Part shown: positions 7,968-18,540 of the stretch, piece by piece
Position numbering within the stretch: the first letter of the stretch is position 1
How the letters are laid out: every line of letters begins with the position of its first letter
From: Planctomycetota bacterium
GTDB taxonomy: Bacteria > Planctomycetota > Planctomycetia > Planctomycetales > Planctomycetaceae
NCBI GenBank assembly: GCA_003669615.1
Contig: QWOO01000270.1
Coordinates: forward strand, 1 to 34,829
DNA length: 34,829 bases
Direction: 5' to 3'
Notes under the pieces: generated by a model
What the model was told of the DNA's origin: nothing
What the model saw: the letters and a program-made list of their open reading frames with translations, nothing else
The model's database searches: none
Translations under genes and position numbers: made by a program

Positions 7968-9020
7968 ATGTCGGATCAACCAAACGAAGTCTCGGTCGAC
8001 GCCGTGGACCTGCTTAGCAAAGCCTACAAACAGCTGCAGGAACAGATTCGCAAAGTCATCGTCGGCCAGGACGAAGTCATCGAACAATTGCTGATCGGTC
8101 TCTTCAGCCAGGGTCACGTCCTTCTGGAAGGCGTCCCCGGACTTGCCAAGACGCTGATGGTCAGCACACTGGCTCGCAGCCTGTCCATGACGTTCTCCCG
8201 GATTCAGTTTACTCCCGACCTGATGCCGGCTGACATTACGGGTACCGACATCCTGCAGGAAAACCGCAGCACGGGTCAACGCGAATTCCGCTTCATCCCC
8301 GGCCCCCTGTTTCATAACGTTGTGCTGGCAGACGAAATTAACCGCACGCCGCCTAAGACTCAGGCAGCGTTGCTCGAAGCGATGCAGGAACGTCAGGTGA
8401 CCGTCGGTCAGACGATCCACAAACTCAGCTCCCCATTCTTCGTACTGGCAACTCAGAACCCGATCGAACAGGAAGGAACCTACACGCTTCCCGAAGCGCA
8501 GCAGGACCGTTTCATGTTCAAGGTGTTTGTGAAGTACCCGACGTTTGAAGAAGAGCGTTTAATCGCGCGTCAGACCACATCCAACTTCCGCCCGGAGATT
8601 CAGCCTGTCCTGACCGGCGAACAGGTGCTGCAGATCCAGACGACCGTACGCCAGGTTCCGGTGTCTGATCACGTCATCAATTACACGCTGGCCATTGTGC
8701 GACAAACCCGAGTCCGTGAACCGGGGACTCCGCAGTGGATCAACGAATGGCTCGGCTGGGGCGCTGGCCCACGAGCTGTCCAGAATCTGCTGCTGGGCGC
8801 GAAGACTCGCGCACTGCTCAACGGCCGCACCACGGTTTCGACAGACGACATCCAGAAGCTGGCAGCTCCTGTGTTGCGTCATCGTATCGTGCCGAATTTT
8901 ACGGCTCAGAGCGAAGGCATCACGTCAGACAAAGTGATCGAACGCCTGATTCAGGAAACACCCGCCCGAGAAAGCGAACTGACAAGTGACCCAGGACTTG
9001 GAAAGATTTTTGCGGCCTGA
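7968..9020 (+). CDS. MoxR-family AAA+ ATPase
   Basis: A 350-residue MoxR-type AAA+ ATPase, a chaperone-like ATP-driven remodeller that usually works with vWA-domain partners. Walker A is GVPGLAKT (Lys61) and Walker B is VVLADEINR (Asp122, Glu123). Sensor 1 is the [22 protein letters not shown] region, highly typical of the family. The C-terminal lid follows ([20 protein letters not shown]). Length is near the family norm of about 320-350. It is the first gene of a MoxR-DUF58-vWA set like Bat/aerotolerance clusters, and its 3' end overlaps the DUF58 gene by 35 bases. The start is preceded by only weak purine-rich sequence. A role in assembling or maturing envelope or metalloprotein complexes is inferred from family context. 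Confidence 0.93.
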   Translation: MSDQPNEVSVDAVDLLSKAYKQLQEQIRKVIVGQDEVIEQLLIGLFSQGHVLLEGVPGLAKTLMVSTLARSLSMTFSRIQFTPDLMPADITGTDILQENRSTGQREFRFIPGPLFHNVVLADEINRTPPKTQAALLEAMQERQVTVGQTIHKLSSPFFVLATQNPIEQEGTYTLPEAQQDRFMFKVFVKYPTFEEERLIARQTTSNFRPEIQPVLTGEQVLQIQTTVRQVPVSDHVINYTLAIVRQTRVREPGTPQWINEWLGWGAGPRAVQNLLLGAKTRALLNGRTTVSTDDIQKLAAPVLRHRIVPNFTAQSEGITSDKVIERLIQETPARESELTSDPGLGKIFAA

Positions 9021-9879
9021 GGAGATCGCGAGGATCTCGCGTCTGGAACTGCGGGCACGTCGAGTGGTCGAAGGATTCGTCTCGGGGCTTCATCGCAGTC
9101 CGTACTTTGGACAGTCGCTGGAATTCCTGCAGCACCGTGAATACGTGGCCGGAGATGACCTGCGCCGCATCGACTGGAAGCTGTGGTCGCGTTCCGACCG
9201 CTACTATCTTAAGCAGTTCGAAGAAGACACTAACGTTCGCATCATGCTGGTTGTCGACGGCAGCGAATCGATGCAGTTCAAGTCAGGAGCGATGTCGAAG
9301 TTCGAGTACGCTCAGACGATTGCCGCCGGATTCGCCATGTTGGCTCTGAAGCAGCACGATTCCGTCGGAGTCAGCGTGTTTGATTCCGCGATCCGCGCCC
9401 AGATCCCGGCCAGCAGTCGTAACAATCATCTGCAGGCGATTCTGGCTGGTCTGGAAACTCAGACAGCCGGGGGCAAGACGGATATCCTCGGCGTGCTGCG
9501 ACGAGTCAACGAATCACTGACGCGACGCAGCATTGTGATCCTGATGTCAGACCTGTTTTGCCCGCGTGAAGAACTGTTCAAAGGTCTGACCATGCTGCGT
9601 CAGCGAGGCCATGAGGTCATCGCAATGCATGTGATGGATGATGAAGAACTGGAATTCCGTTACTCGGGCACTCTTCGTTTTGAAGGTCTCGAAGACGGCG
9701 GTAAGCTGACGTGTGACCCAGCGGCCCTGCGAGCTGGCTACATGCAGGCGCTCGAACGTTTCCTCGATGCCATTCGCAAACGCTGTGCTGGCAGCGCAGT
9801 GGATTACAAATTGATTCGAACAAGCGATAATCTCGACGCCGCATTGGCTCATGTGCTCATGCAGCGAAGAAGGAAATGA
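8986..9879 (+). CDS. DUF58 domain protein with vWA-like MIDAS
   Basis: A 297-residue DUF58 protein, the usual partner of MoxR ATPases. It starts with GTG at 8986, inside the end of moxR (35-base overlap), because the N-terminus [30 protein letters not shown] is the conserved family start; translation is probably coupled. The DUF58 core includes [30 protein letters not shown] (about 36-64). A metal-ion-dependent adhesion site follows (VVDGSESM, Asp91-Ser95), and the rest resembles a von Willebrand A fold. No membrane segment is seen, so it is probably cytoplasmic. Six bases after its stop begins a palindromic repeat pair that separates it from the next operon gene. Confidence 0.92.
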   Translation: MTQDLERFLRPEEIARISRLELRARRVVEGFVSGLHRSPYFGQSLEFLQHREYVAGDDLRRIDWKLWSRSDRYYLKQFEEDTNVRIMLVVDGSESMQFKSGAMSKFEYAQTIAAGFAMLALKQHDSVGVSVFDSAIRAQIPASSRNNHLQAILAGLETQTAGGKTDILGVLRRVNESLTRRSIVILMSDLFCPREELFKGLTMLRQRGHEVIAMHVMDDEELEFRYSGTLRFEGLEDGGKLTCDPAALRAGYMQALERFLDAIRKRCAGSAVDYKLIRTSDNLDAALAHVLMQRRRK

Positions 9880-9884
9880 CCCTC

Positions 9885-9936
9885 GTTCCAGGGCTCCAGC
9901 CCTGGAACGCAATGCCCGCGAGGCTCCTGCCTCGCG
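9885..9936 (+). repeat. REP-like palindromic unit A1 (forward)
   Basis: Two hairpins make up the unit. GTTCCAGGGCT-CC-AGCCCTGGAAC (9885-9908) has perfect 11-bp arms. CGCGAGGC-TCCT-GCCTCGCG (9917-9936) has 8-bp arms. The second stem differs from the usual GGAGGC/GCCTCC at both strands together, so pairing is kept. Same family as the units flanking the RAYT gene at 25083. Confidence 0.9.
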
Positions 9937-9955
9937 AGCACCGAAGTAAAGGACA

Positions 9956-10004
9956 GGAGGCAGGAGCCTCCAGGCAGTGTGTTCCAGGGCTGGAGCCCTG
10001 GAAC
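9956..10004 (-). repeat. REP-like palindromic unit A2 (reverse)
   Basis: Inverted partner of A1: GGAGGC-AGGA-GCCTCC (9956-9971), then GTTCCAGGGCT-GG-AGCCCTGGAAC (9981-10004). Together with A1 it forms a head-to-head pair of about 120 bases, between the DUF58 and BatA-like genes. On transcription the outer arms of A1 and A2 can also pair with each other. Confidence 0.9.
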
Positions 10005-10052
10005 AAGAGAGAATTCTTTGGTTATTGAACCTTAGTCATTGGTCATTCTTCC

Positions 10053-12406
<2,354 letters not shown>

Positions 12407-12410
<4 letters not shown>

Positions 12411-15196
12411 GGGAGAATAGTTTTCAGTTTTCGGTTTTCAGTTTTCAGAAGAATAGCGTTCAGAGAGAGCTCGTGCAGACAGACGACGCTCGGAGAGATG
12501 CTGGTCATTTGAGATTTCCAATTTCAGATTTCAAATCGCCGAAGGACCTGCAGAAGGATACTGCGAAGTTCGGTTCGCCGCAGTTCACCAGCTATCAATC
12601 AGAAGGCACAGCATCAGTTCCCGTCACTCAGGCGGCGACACAATCAGGCACACAGATCGACACTCAGTCCTTTCAAACGACTGAGCTGGATCTTCCGGAA
12701 ACCACCACCGGAATCCTGCTGCTGTTTGGCGGACTGGCGGCTCTGATTGCACTAACGGTCCGAACCTCGCTGCAGGACTCTCGTTTTCTGCAACGCAGTT
12801 CGCGAATTGCACTACTGGTCCCGAGACTCATTCTGCTGCTGCTGTTGCTTGTGATCGTGCTGAATCCGCAAAAACGGACGCAGCTCAGTCGCGTGGAAAA
12901 ATCTCGTGTCGGAATTTTACTGGACACTTCGCTGTCCATGGCGTGGCCAGCAAATGATGAGGCAGGCGGGCCAGCGGAGGAGCGAGGCGGCGAGGGAGGA
13001 GATCAGGGGCAGCCTGAGACAAGTGGGCCTGCAGAAAATGGTACTCGCGCGGATGCGGCGTTAAAGTCGTTGGTGGAATCAGGTGTTCTTGCAGAACTCA
13101 GCAAGACCCATTCGATCACCTTCTATACGTTTGATTCACAACTGGCTGGCCCATGGGCCATCGTCAGCGATAACAGCGTGCGATTTGTCGACATCGAAAG
13201 CAAGGCCACGACAACCTCTGCAAATGCCACATCGAACGCGGCCACCATGTCGCTGGATGAAAAGAGCGACGACGCACATAAGATTGCCGATCCCTCAGCC
13301 ATCGCCAAATGGCAGCGCATCCTGCAGCCGCGCGGCGCGGAGACACGGCTCGGCGATTCCTTGTATCAGATGATCGGGCAGATCACGGGACGAACGCTCA
13401 GCGGTGTTGTCGTTCTGTCGGACGGGCAGTCCAATGCCGGACTGAATGTCGAACCGGCTCGCGTCCGCGCGGAGCGGACCGGTACAAAACTGATCACAAT
13501 CGGGATTGGCAGCCAGAAGCCTCAGATGAATCTCTGGATTGCGGGAATGCAATCACCCACTGACGTGCATCAGGGTGATCCATTTGACGTCAACATCATG
13601 GTGCAAGGCACTGGTGCGGCCGGACAACAGGGGACGGCCCGATTGTTTCAGCAGTCGACAGATGGCGATGGTAAAGACCGTCGCCAGATTTCTGAACAGA
13701 CAATCGAATTTACGGACGACACTTTGCCCACGTCCATTCGCTTTAATCAACAACTGACTGTGCCCGGCAAGTACGACTTCGTCATTCGCATAGAATCGGC
13801 TGCCGGTGCAACGGAAATGACACTGGAGGACAATGAGCGTCGGCGAACCATCGAAGTTAACGATCGACGCATGAAGGTTCTTGTCATTTCCAGCGGACCA
13901 ATGCGAGATTATCAATTCGTTCGCAATGCCCTGTTTCGTCACAGCGGCGTCGAATCAGATGTATGGCTGCAGTCCGTGACGGATGAGAACGTCGGTTTTG
14001 TCTCACAGGAAGCAAAGACCCTGCTGACCAAATTTCCCGCAACCGAAGCGGAATTATTTTCCTACGATGTCATCGTGGCCTTTGATCCGGACTGGAGCAG
14101 GCTGTCATCCGAACAACAGACTTTTCTGAACCGTTGGGTGTCTGATCATTCGGGCGGACTGGTCGTCGTCGCGGGGGAAATTTTCACTCCCAAACTGGCT
14201 CAGGACTCAGATGCCTATCGCGACATCAGCGTGCTCTACCCGGTGCTGCTCAATCGCATGCTTCCGGAAATGCAGCTGACACAACGTGCCGACGAACCAT
14301 GGCCGCTGACGTTAACACAAGAAGGCCGTGCCACAGAGTTCTTGAAGATCGCGGATGCCACAGGCAATGCAAGCGTTGACCTTTGGTCCACTTTCAAAGG
14401 CATTTATCGATCGTATCCTGTTCGCGGTCTTCGCGATGGCGCGGTCGTACTCCTGGAATATGGTAACCCGCGTGCTCGCACAGAACTCGGCCAGCCGCCG
14501 TTTCTGGCTTCACAGTTCTTCGGTACCGGGCGGTGCATTTTTATTGGCTCCGCTGAAACGTGGCGTCTGCGTGAGATCTCGTCTGAAGGTCATCAGCGAT
14601 TTTGGACCAGTCTGATTCGCGAAGTCGGTCAAGGCCGTCGCAGTCGTGGCACGGCACGCGGTCTCTTGCTGCTGGATCGTACCGAAGTCGCGCCCGGCCA
14701 GCCGGTGAACATTCGAGCTCAGTTGTATGACGCTCGCCTGCAGCCGCTGGTGATGGAATCCGTCCCGCTGAATATTGTGGACAGCGAAGGCAAAGCTGTC
14801 AGCATCCCGGACCGACTGAACGCCGATGGTCGAGGTGCCGGTCAGTACGTCAGCAGTTTTCGACCCACTCGATCAGGCGCCTATCGAATTTCTGTACCGA
14901 TTCCAGAATCGTCCGATGTACTGCAGACTACGATCGACGTGGTCCTGCCCAATCTGGAGTCACAAAACCCCACTCAAAATGCCGAACTGCTGACCAATCT
15001 GACGAAAGAAACTCAGGGCCAGTATCTGAGTCTCTCACAGATCAGCACCCTGCCCTCTTTGCTGACCGATCAGAGTCAGCCAGTGGTCGTGGACGAACGG
15101 CTGCAGACCCTTTGGGATCGTGGATGGATCCTGTTCCTGATGGTCACTCTGCTCGCCTTCGAATGGATCCTGCGCCGCGTGTGGCGATTATCGTAG
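12407..15196 (+). CDS. vWA membrane protein with glutamine-amidotransferase-like domain
   Basis: A 929-residue membrane protein, fourth in the MoxR set. The start overlaps the previous stop (ATGA) and has GGAGG 8 bases upstream, so it is translationally coupled. Two membrane segments (about 100-118 and 133-150) precede a vWA domain with metal site LLDTSLSM (about residue 172). It is interrupted by an Ala/Gly/Glu-rich insert and continues with SGVVVLSDGQSNAG. A class-I amidotransferase-like domain follows about residues 485-620 (MKVLVISSGPMRDYQF, then GGLVVVAGE), without an obvious catalytic Cys, so it is probably non-enzymatic. The C-terminus has a last membrane helix (WILFLMVTLLAFEW). The first 85 residues are atypical: they are encoded by short tandem and interspersed repeats and contain no alternative ATG. 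Confidence 0.87.
12421..12448 (+). repeat. Heptamer tandem repeat (4 units) inside a coding start
   Basis: TTTTCAG, TTTTCGG, TTTTCAG and TTTTCAG follow one another at 12421-12448, starting 14 bases into the vWA gene. Seven is not a multiple of three, so gain or loss of one unit would shift the reading frame. Confidence 0.9.
12509..12538. repeat. AATCT-type interspersed short repeat, copy 2 (within CDS)
   Basis: TTGAGATTTCCAATTTCAGATTTCAAATCG is the complement-type copy of the short repeat also seen near 4567, 29316 and 32692. Here it is translated as LRFPISDFKS within the vWA protein. Confidence 0.6.
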
Positions 15197-15274
15197 GGCG
15201 GACGACGATTTACATTCAAGATTCCTCAGCGTTTCCAACGTCGTTACCAATCGCTCCTGACGCAGGACCTGTTC

Positions 15275-18200
15275 ATGTTGCCCGTCGTCGAATCTTCACA
15301 AGCACCATCAACCATACCATCTTTTCCCATCGTCGGCATCGGAGCGTCGGCAGGTGGACTGGCTGCGTTTGAGAAATTCCTGTCTGGAATTCCCGAGGGT
15401 GTCGGTCCGGGCATGGCCTTCGTGCTGGTTCAGCATCTGGCTCCCCATCATAAGAGTATTCTTGCGGAGCTTCTGGGACGCAAGACTTCTCTCACCGTGG
15501 TTGAAGTCGAAGGCGATATGGTCGTTCGGCCGAATTATGTCTACGTGATTCCGCCCAGGCATGATATGGCTCTGCTCAACGGAGTTCTGCAGTTGTTGGA
15601 ACCAACCGAGCCGCGAGGACATCAACTGCCGATCGATTTCTTCTTTCGTTCGCTGGCTCAGGACCAGCATCAGCGAGCCATTGGCGTGGTGTTGTCCGGG
15701 TCCGGCAGCGACGGTACGCTCGGTATTCGAGCCATCAAGAGCGAAGGCGGAATAATCGTCGCTCAGAAGACGGAGACCGCCGAGTTCGACGGCATGCCGC
15801 GCAGTGCGATCGCGACGGGGCTGGTTGATTATGAGTTGCCGCCGGAAGAAATGGTCGCTCAACTGATGAGCTACACATCCCAACTGTTTGTGAATTTTCC
15901 GCAACCTGTTGCAGGGCCTGAACCTGCATTGGTCGGTTCTCTGACGAAGGTCTTCGGGTTGTTGAGATCTCAGACCTCGCACGACTTTTCTCAGTACAAG
16001 CCAAGCACCATCTATCGCCGCATCGAACGTCGGATGGCCGTGCGTCAGATTGAGACCATTGAAAAATATGTGAAGTACCTGCAGCAATCGCCAACAGAGA
16101 TTGATGCACTCTTTCGAGATCTGCTGATCGGGGTGACGAACTTCTTTCGTGATCCCGAAGCGTTTCAGGCTCTCGAAGCTCAGGTGATTCCACAGCTCGT
16201 AGCCTCAAACTCTGCGGCAGATTCCGCGACAAAAGAAGCGATTCGAATCTGGATCTGCGGATGTTCGACGGGCGAAGAAGCGTATTCGATCGCGATTCTG
16301 CTGCGCGAACAGATGGATCTCAGCCGCAGGAATATCACGGCTCAGATCTTTGCCACTGACATCGATAGTCGAGCGATCGAAAAAGCGCGGGCCGGAGTGT
16401 TTCCCATCGGCATTGCGTCGAACATCACTCCGGAGCGGCTGTCGCGATTTTTCATCGCGGAACCAGAAGGCAGCGGCTATCGCGTGCAGAAACAAATTCG
16501 AGATATGGTGGTGTTCGCAGCGCATGACGTCAACAAAGATCCACCGTTTTCGAAGCTTGACTTGATCAGTTGCCGCAATGTTTTGATCTATCTGGGGGCC
16601 GAACTGCAGAAGAAGCTGATTCCTCTGTTCCATTTTGCACTCAAACCGAACGGTTTTCTGTTTCTGGGTTCTTCGGAGGGGATCAATGACTTCAACGATT
16701 TGTTCTCGACGCTCGACCGAAAAGCCAAGCTCTATCAGAGACAAGCTGGTGAAGCAAAGATGCAGAACTCATTCCGCGGACGAGTTCTGGCACCTCTGAA
16801 CACAATTGATACGTTTATGCCAATGATTTCTGTAAAGGTTGCCGGCCCTGTGAAACGTCCTCTTCGTGAACTTGTTGAACAGACTTTGCTGCATCATCTT
16901 GGTGTCTCGGCCGCGCTGGTGAAAGCCAATGGCGACATTCTTTATCTGCATGGTCGCACGGGCCTGTATCTGGAGCCTAGTTCGGGTGAAGCAGGCATCA
17001 ACAACATTTTGAAGATGGCTCGCGAAGGACTGAGGCATCAGCTTGCCGTATCATTGCAACGGGTCGTGGCGACTCGGGAGATCGTGCACGCCCCGAGAGT
17101 GTCTGTCAAAACCAACGGCCATTTTACTCAAGTGGAGCTCAGTGTCTGTCCCGTCATTTCTTCGACGCTGACGGAAGTCAATGAGGCCGCTGATCCTGCG
17201 GACGGGCCGTTGTGCCTGATTATTCTGCAACAGGCGACGGAGTCATCGGCTGCTGTCTCCTCAGCGGCTTTCTCCGGCGAAGCGGCTCAAGTCCCAGAGG
17301 CGTCTTCGGAAGCCGAGGCAGTCATAGCGGCCTTGAGAAAGGAACTCCATGCTCAAGATGAGTATCTGCAGTGTACTCAGGAAGAACTGGAGAGTTCGAC
17401 TGAAGAATTGAAGTCGTCCTACGAAGAGATGCAGTCCGTCAACGAGGAGCTGCAGTCGACAAACGAAGAACTGGAAACCTCGCGTGAGGAAATGCAGTCG
17501 ATCAATGAAGAGCTCTCGACAGTCAATACCGAGCTGCAGGAGAAGGTGCTGGGGCTGACTCGTTCCAACAACGATATGAACAACCTGATATCCGGTACGG
17601 GCATTGCCACGATCTTTGTCGATCAGCAGTTGCGCATACTTCGATTTACGCCAACGGTCGCTCAGTTGATCAATCTGATTCCCACTGATGTGGGGCGACC
17701 GGTCGGTCACATTGTTTCGAATCTGGTAGGTTACGATAGTCTGATGGTCGATGCTCAGGCTGTGCATGACTCTCTGGAATCTCGCGAACGACAGGTGCAG
17801 ACGACGTCCGGTTCCTGGTTCACGATGCGGATTCGACCTTATCGAACTCTGGGCAATGTGATCGAAGGTGTCGTCATTACGTTCGTCGACATTACCGAAA
17901 CGAAACACATTCAAGAAGCACTCGCAAAGGCGAACGATCAGCTTCGTCTGGCGATTGTTGTGCGAGATTCCAGTGACGCCATCACGGTGCATGATCTGGA
18001 GGGCCGCATTATCGCCTGGAATCCGGCTGCTGTTCGGCTGTATGGTTGGAGTGAGGCCGAAGCGTTGTCGCTGAACGTCAGGGAGTGTGCTCCTGAGCTG
18101 TTGCGAAAAGACTTCTTCGAGAGTGTTTCCACGCATAATCGCGAAGAACCACCGCAGCCATTGCGCACGAAACGCCTGACGAAGGATGGCAGAATTCTTG

Positions 18201-18304
18201 ATGTCTGGGTCACGGTTTCGACACTGATCGATGCATCCGGGCAAACCTACGCATTCTCAACGACCGAGCGATTGATCAGGTCCATTGCGGAAACGGGAGA
18301 GTAA
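15275..18304 (+). CDS. CheB-CheR-PAS-PAS chemotaxis-type fusion protein without kinase domain
   Basis: A 1009-residue fusion. Residues about 17-205 are a CheB methylesterase, with catalytic Ser25 (GIGASAGG), His54 (VLVQHLAP) and Asp146 (SGSGSDGT), all present. About 220-490 is a CheR methyltransferase (SAM site IWICGCSTGEEAYSIA, then FATDIDSRAIEKAR and LISCRNVLIYL). About 703-760 is a heptad coiled coil (EELQSTNEELETSREEMQSINEEL), followed by two PAS domains (about 772-875 and 888-1005). Related proteins often continue into a HisKA/ATPase module; this one stops after the second PAS. AGGA lies 8 bases upstream of the ATG. No receptor or other che gene is in the window, so targets may be unrelated to flagellar chemotaxis. 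The kinase gene follows after 236 bases and may be its functional partner (inference). Confidence 0.92.
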   Translation: MLPVVESSQAPSTIPSFPIVGIGASAGGLAAFEKFLSGIPEGVGPGMAFVLVQHLAPHHKSILAELLGRKTSLTVVEVEGDMVVRPNYVYVIPPRHDMALLNGVLQLLEPTEPRGHQLPIDFFFRSLAQDQHQRAIGVVLSGSGSDGTLGIRAIKSEGGIIVAQKTETAEFDGMPRSAIATGLVDYELPPEEMVAQLMSYTSQLFVNFPQPVAGPEPALVGSLTKVFGLLRSQTSHDFSQYKPSTIYRRIERRMAVRQIETIEKYVKYLQQSPTEIDALFRDLLIGVTNFFRDPEAFQALEAQVIPQLVASNSAADSATKEAIRIWICGCSTGEEAYSIAILLREQMDLSRRNITAQIFATDIDSRAIEKARAGVFPIGIASNITPERLSRFFIAEPEGSGYRVQKQIRDMVVFAAHDVNKDPPFSKLDLISCRNVLIYLGAELQKKLIPLFHFALKPNGFLFLGSSEGINDFNDLFSTLDRKAKLYQRQAGEAKMQNSFRGRVLAPLNTIDTFMPMISVKVAGPVKRPLRELVEQTLLHHLGVSAALVKANGDILYLHGRTGLYLEPSSGEAGINNILKMAREGLRHQLAVSLQRVVATREIVHAPRVSVKTNGHFTQVELSVCPVISSTLTEVNEAADPADGPLCLIILQQATESSAAVSSAAFSGEAAQVPEASSEAEAVIAALRKELHAQDEYLQCTQEELESSTEELKSSYEEMQSVNEELQSTNEELETSREEMQSINEELSTVNTELQEKVLGLTRSNNDMNNLISGTGIATIFVDQQLRILRFTPTVAQLINLIPTDVGRPVGHIVSNLVGYDSLMVDAQAVHDSLESRERQVQTTSGSWFTMRIRPYRTLGNVIEGVVITFVDITETKHIQEALAKANDQLRLAIVVRDSSDAITVHDLEGRIIAWNPAAVRLYGWSEAEALSLNVRECAPELLRKDFFESVSTHNREEPPQPLRTKRLTKDGRILDVWVTVSTLIDASGQTYAFSTTERLIRSIAETGE

Positions 18305-18337
18305 ACGGTAAAGTCGCCCTTGCGGCCGGGCTGCGTA

Positions 18338-18393
18338 GTGTCGTCTTTCGCTCTGCGAAAGCCACGCAACTTTCGCGGAGCGAAAGGCGACAC
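18338..18393. repeat. Second palindromic family, copy C1 (inverted pair)
   Basis: GTGTCGTCTTTCGCTCTGCGAAAG, 8 bases, then CTTTCGCGGAGCGAAAGGCGACAC. Each half contains its own hairpin (CTTTCGC/GCGAAAG, 3-base loop), and the halves are inverted copies of each other with two differences. It lies between the CheB-CheR gene and the kinase gene. Confidence 0.9.
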
Positions 18394-18540
18394 TTCTAAA
18401 TCAACAATCTGCTGTGGCCCCGCGGCTGATCTGATTCGTATTGATCTGCACTAACACCTTAACACCTATTCGACTCTCAACACCTGAAATACCCCGGCCG
18501 AGTACCTGCTCGTGTTTTCATTTCACCGGAGTCATTTGAA

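Noticed and set aside
15308-16087. 259-residue minus-strand ORF
   Set aside because: Antisense to the CheB domain with intact catalytic residues on the plus strand.
17261-18244. 327-residue minus-strand ORF
   Set aside because: Antisense shadow of the coiled-coil and PAS part of the CheB-CheR gene; no domain, no ribosome site, composition follows the complementary strand.
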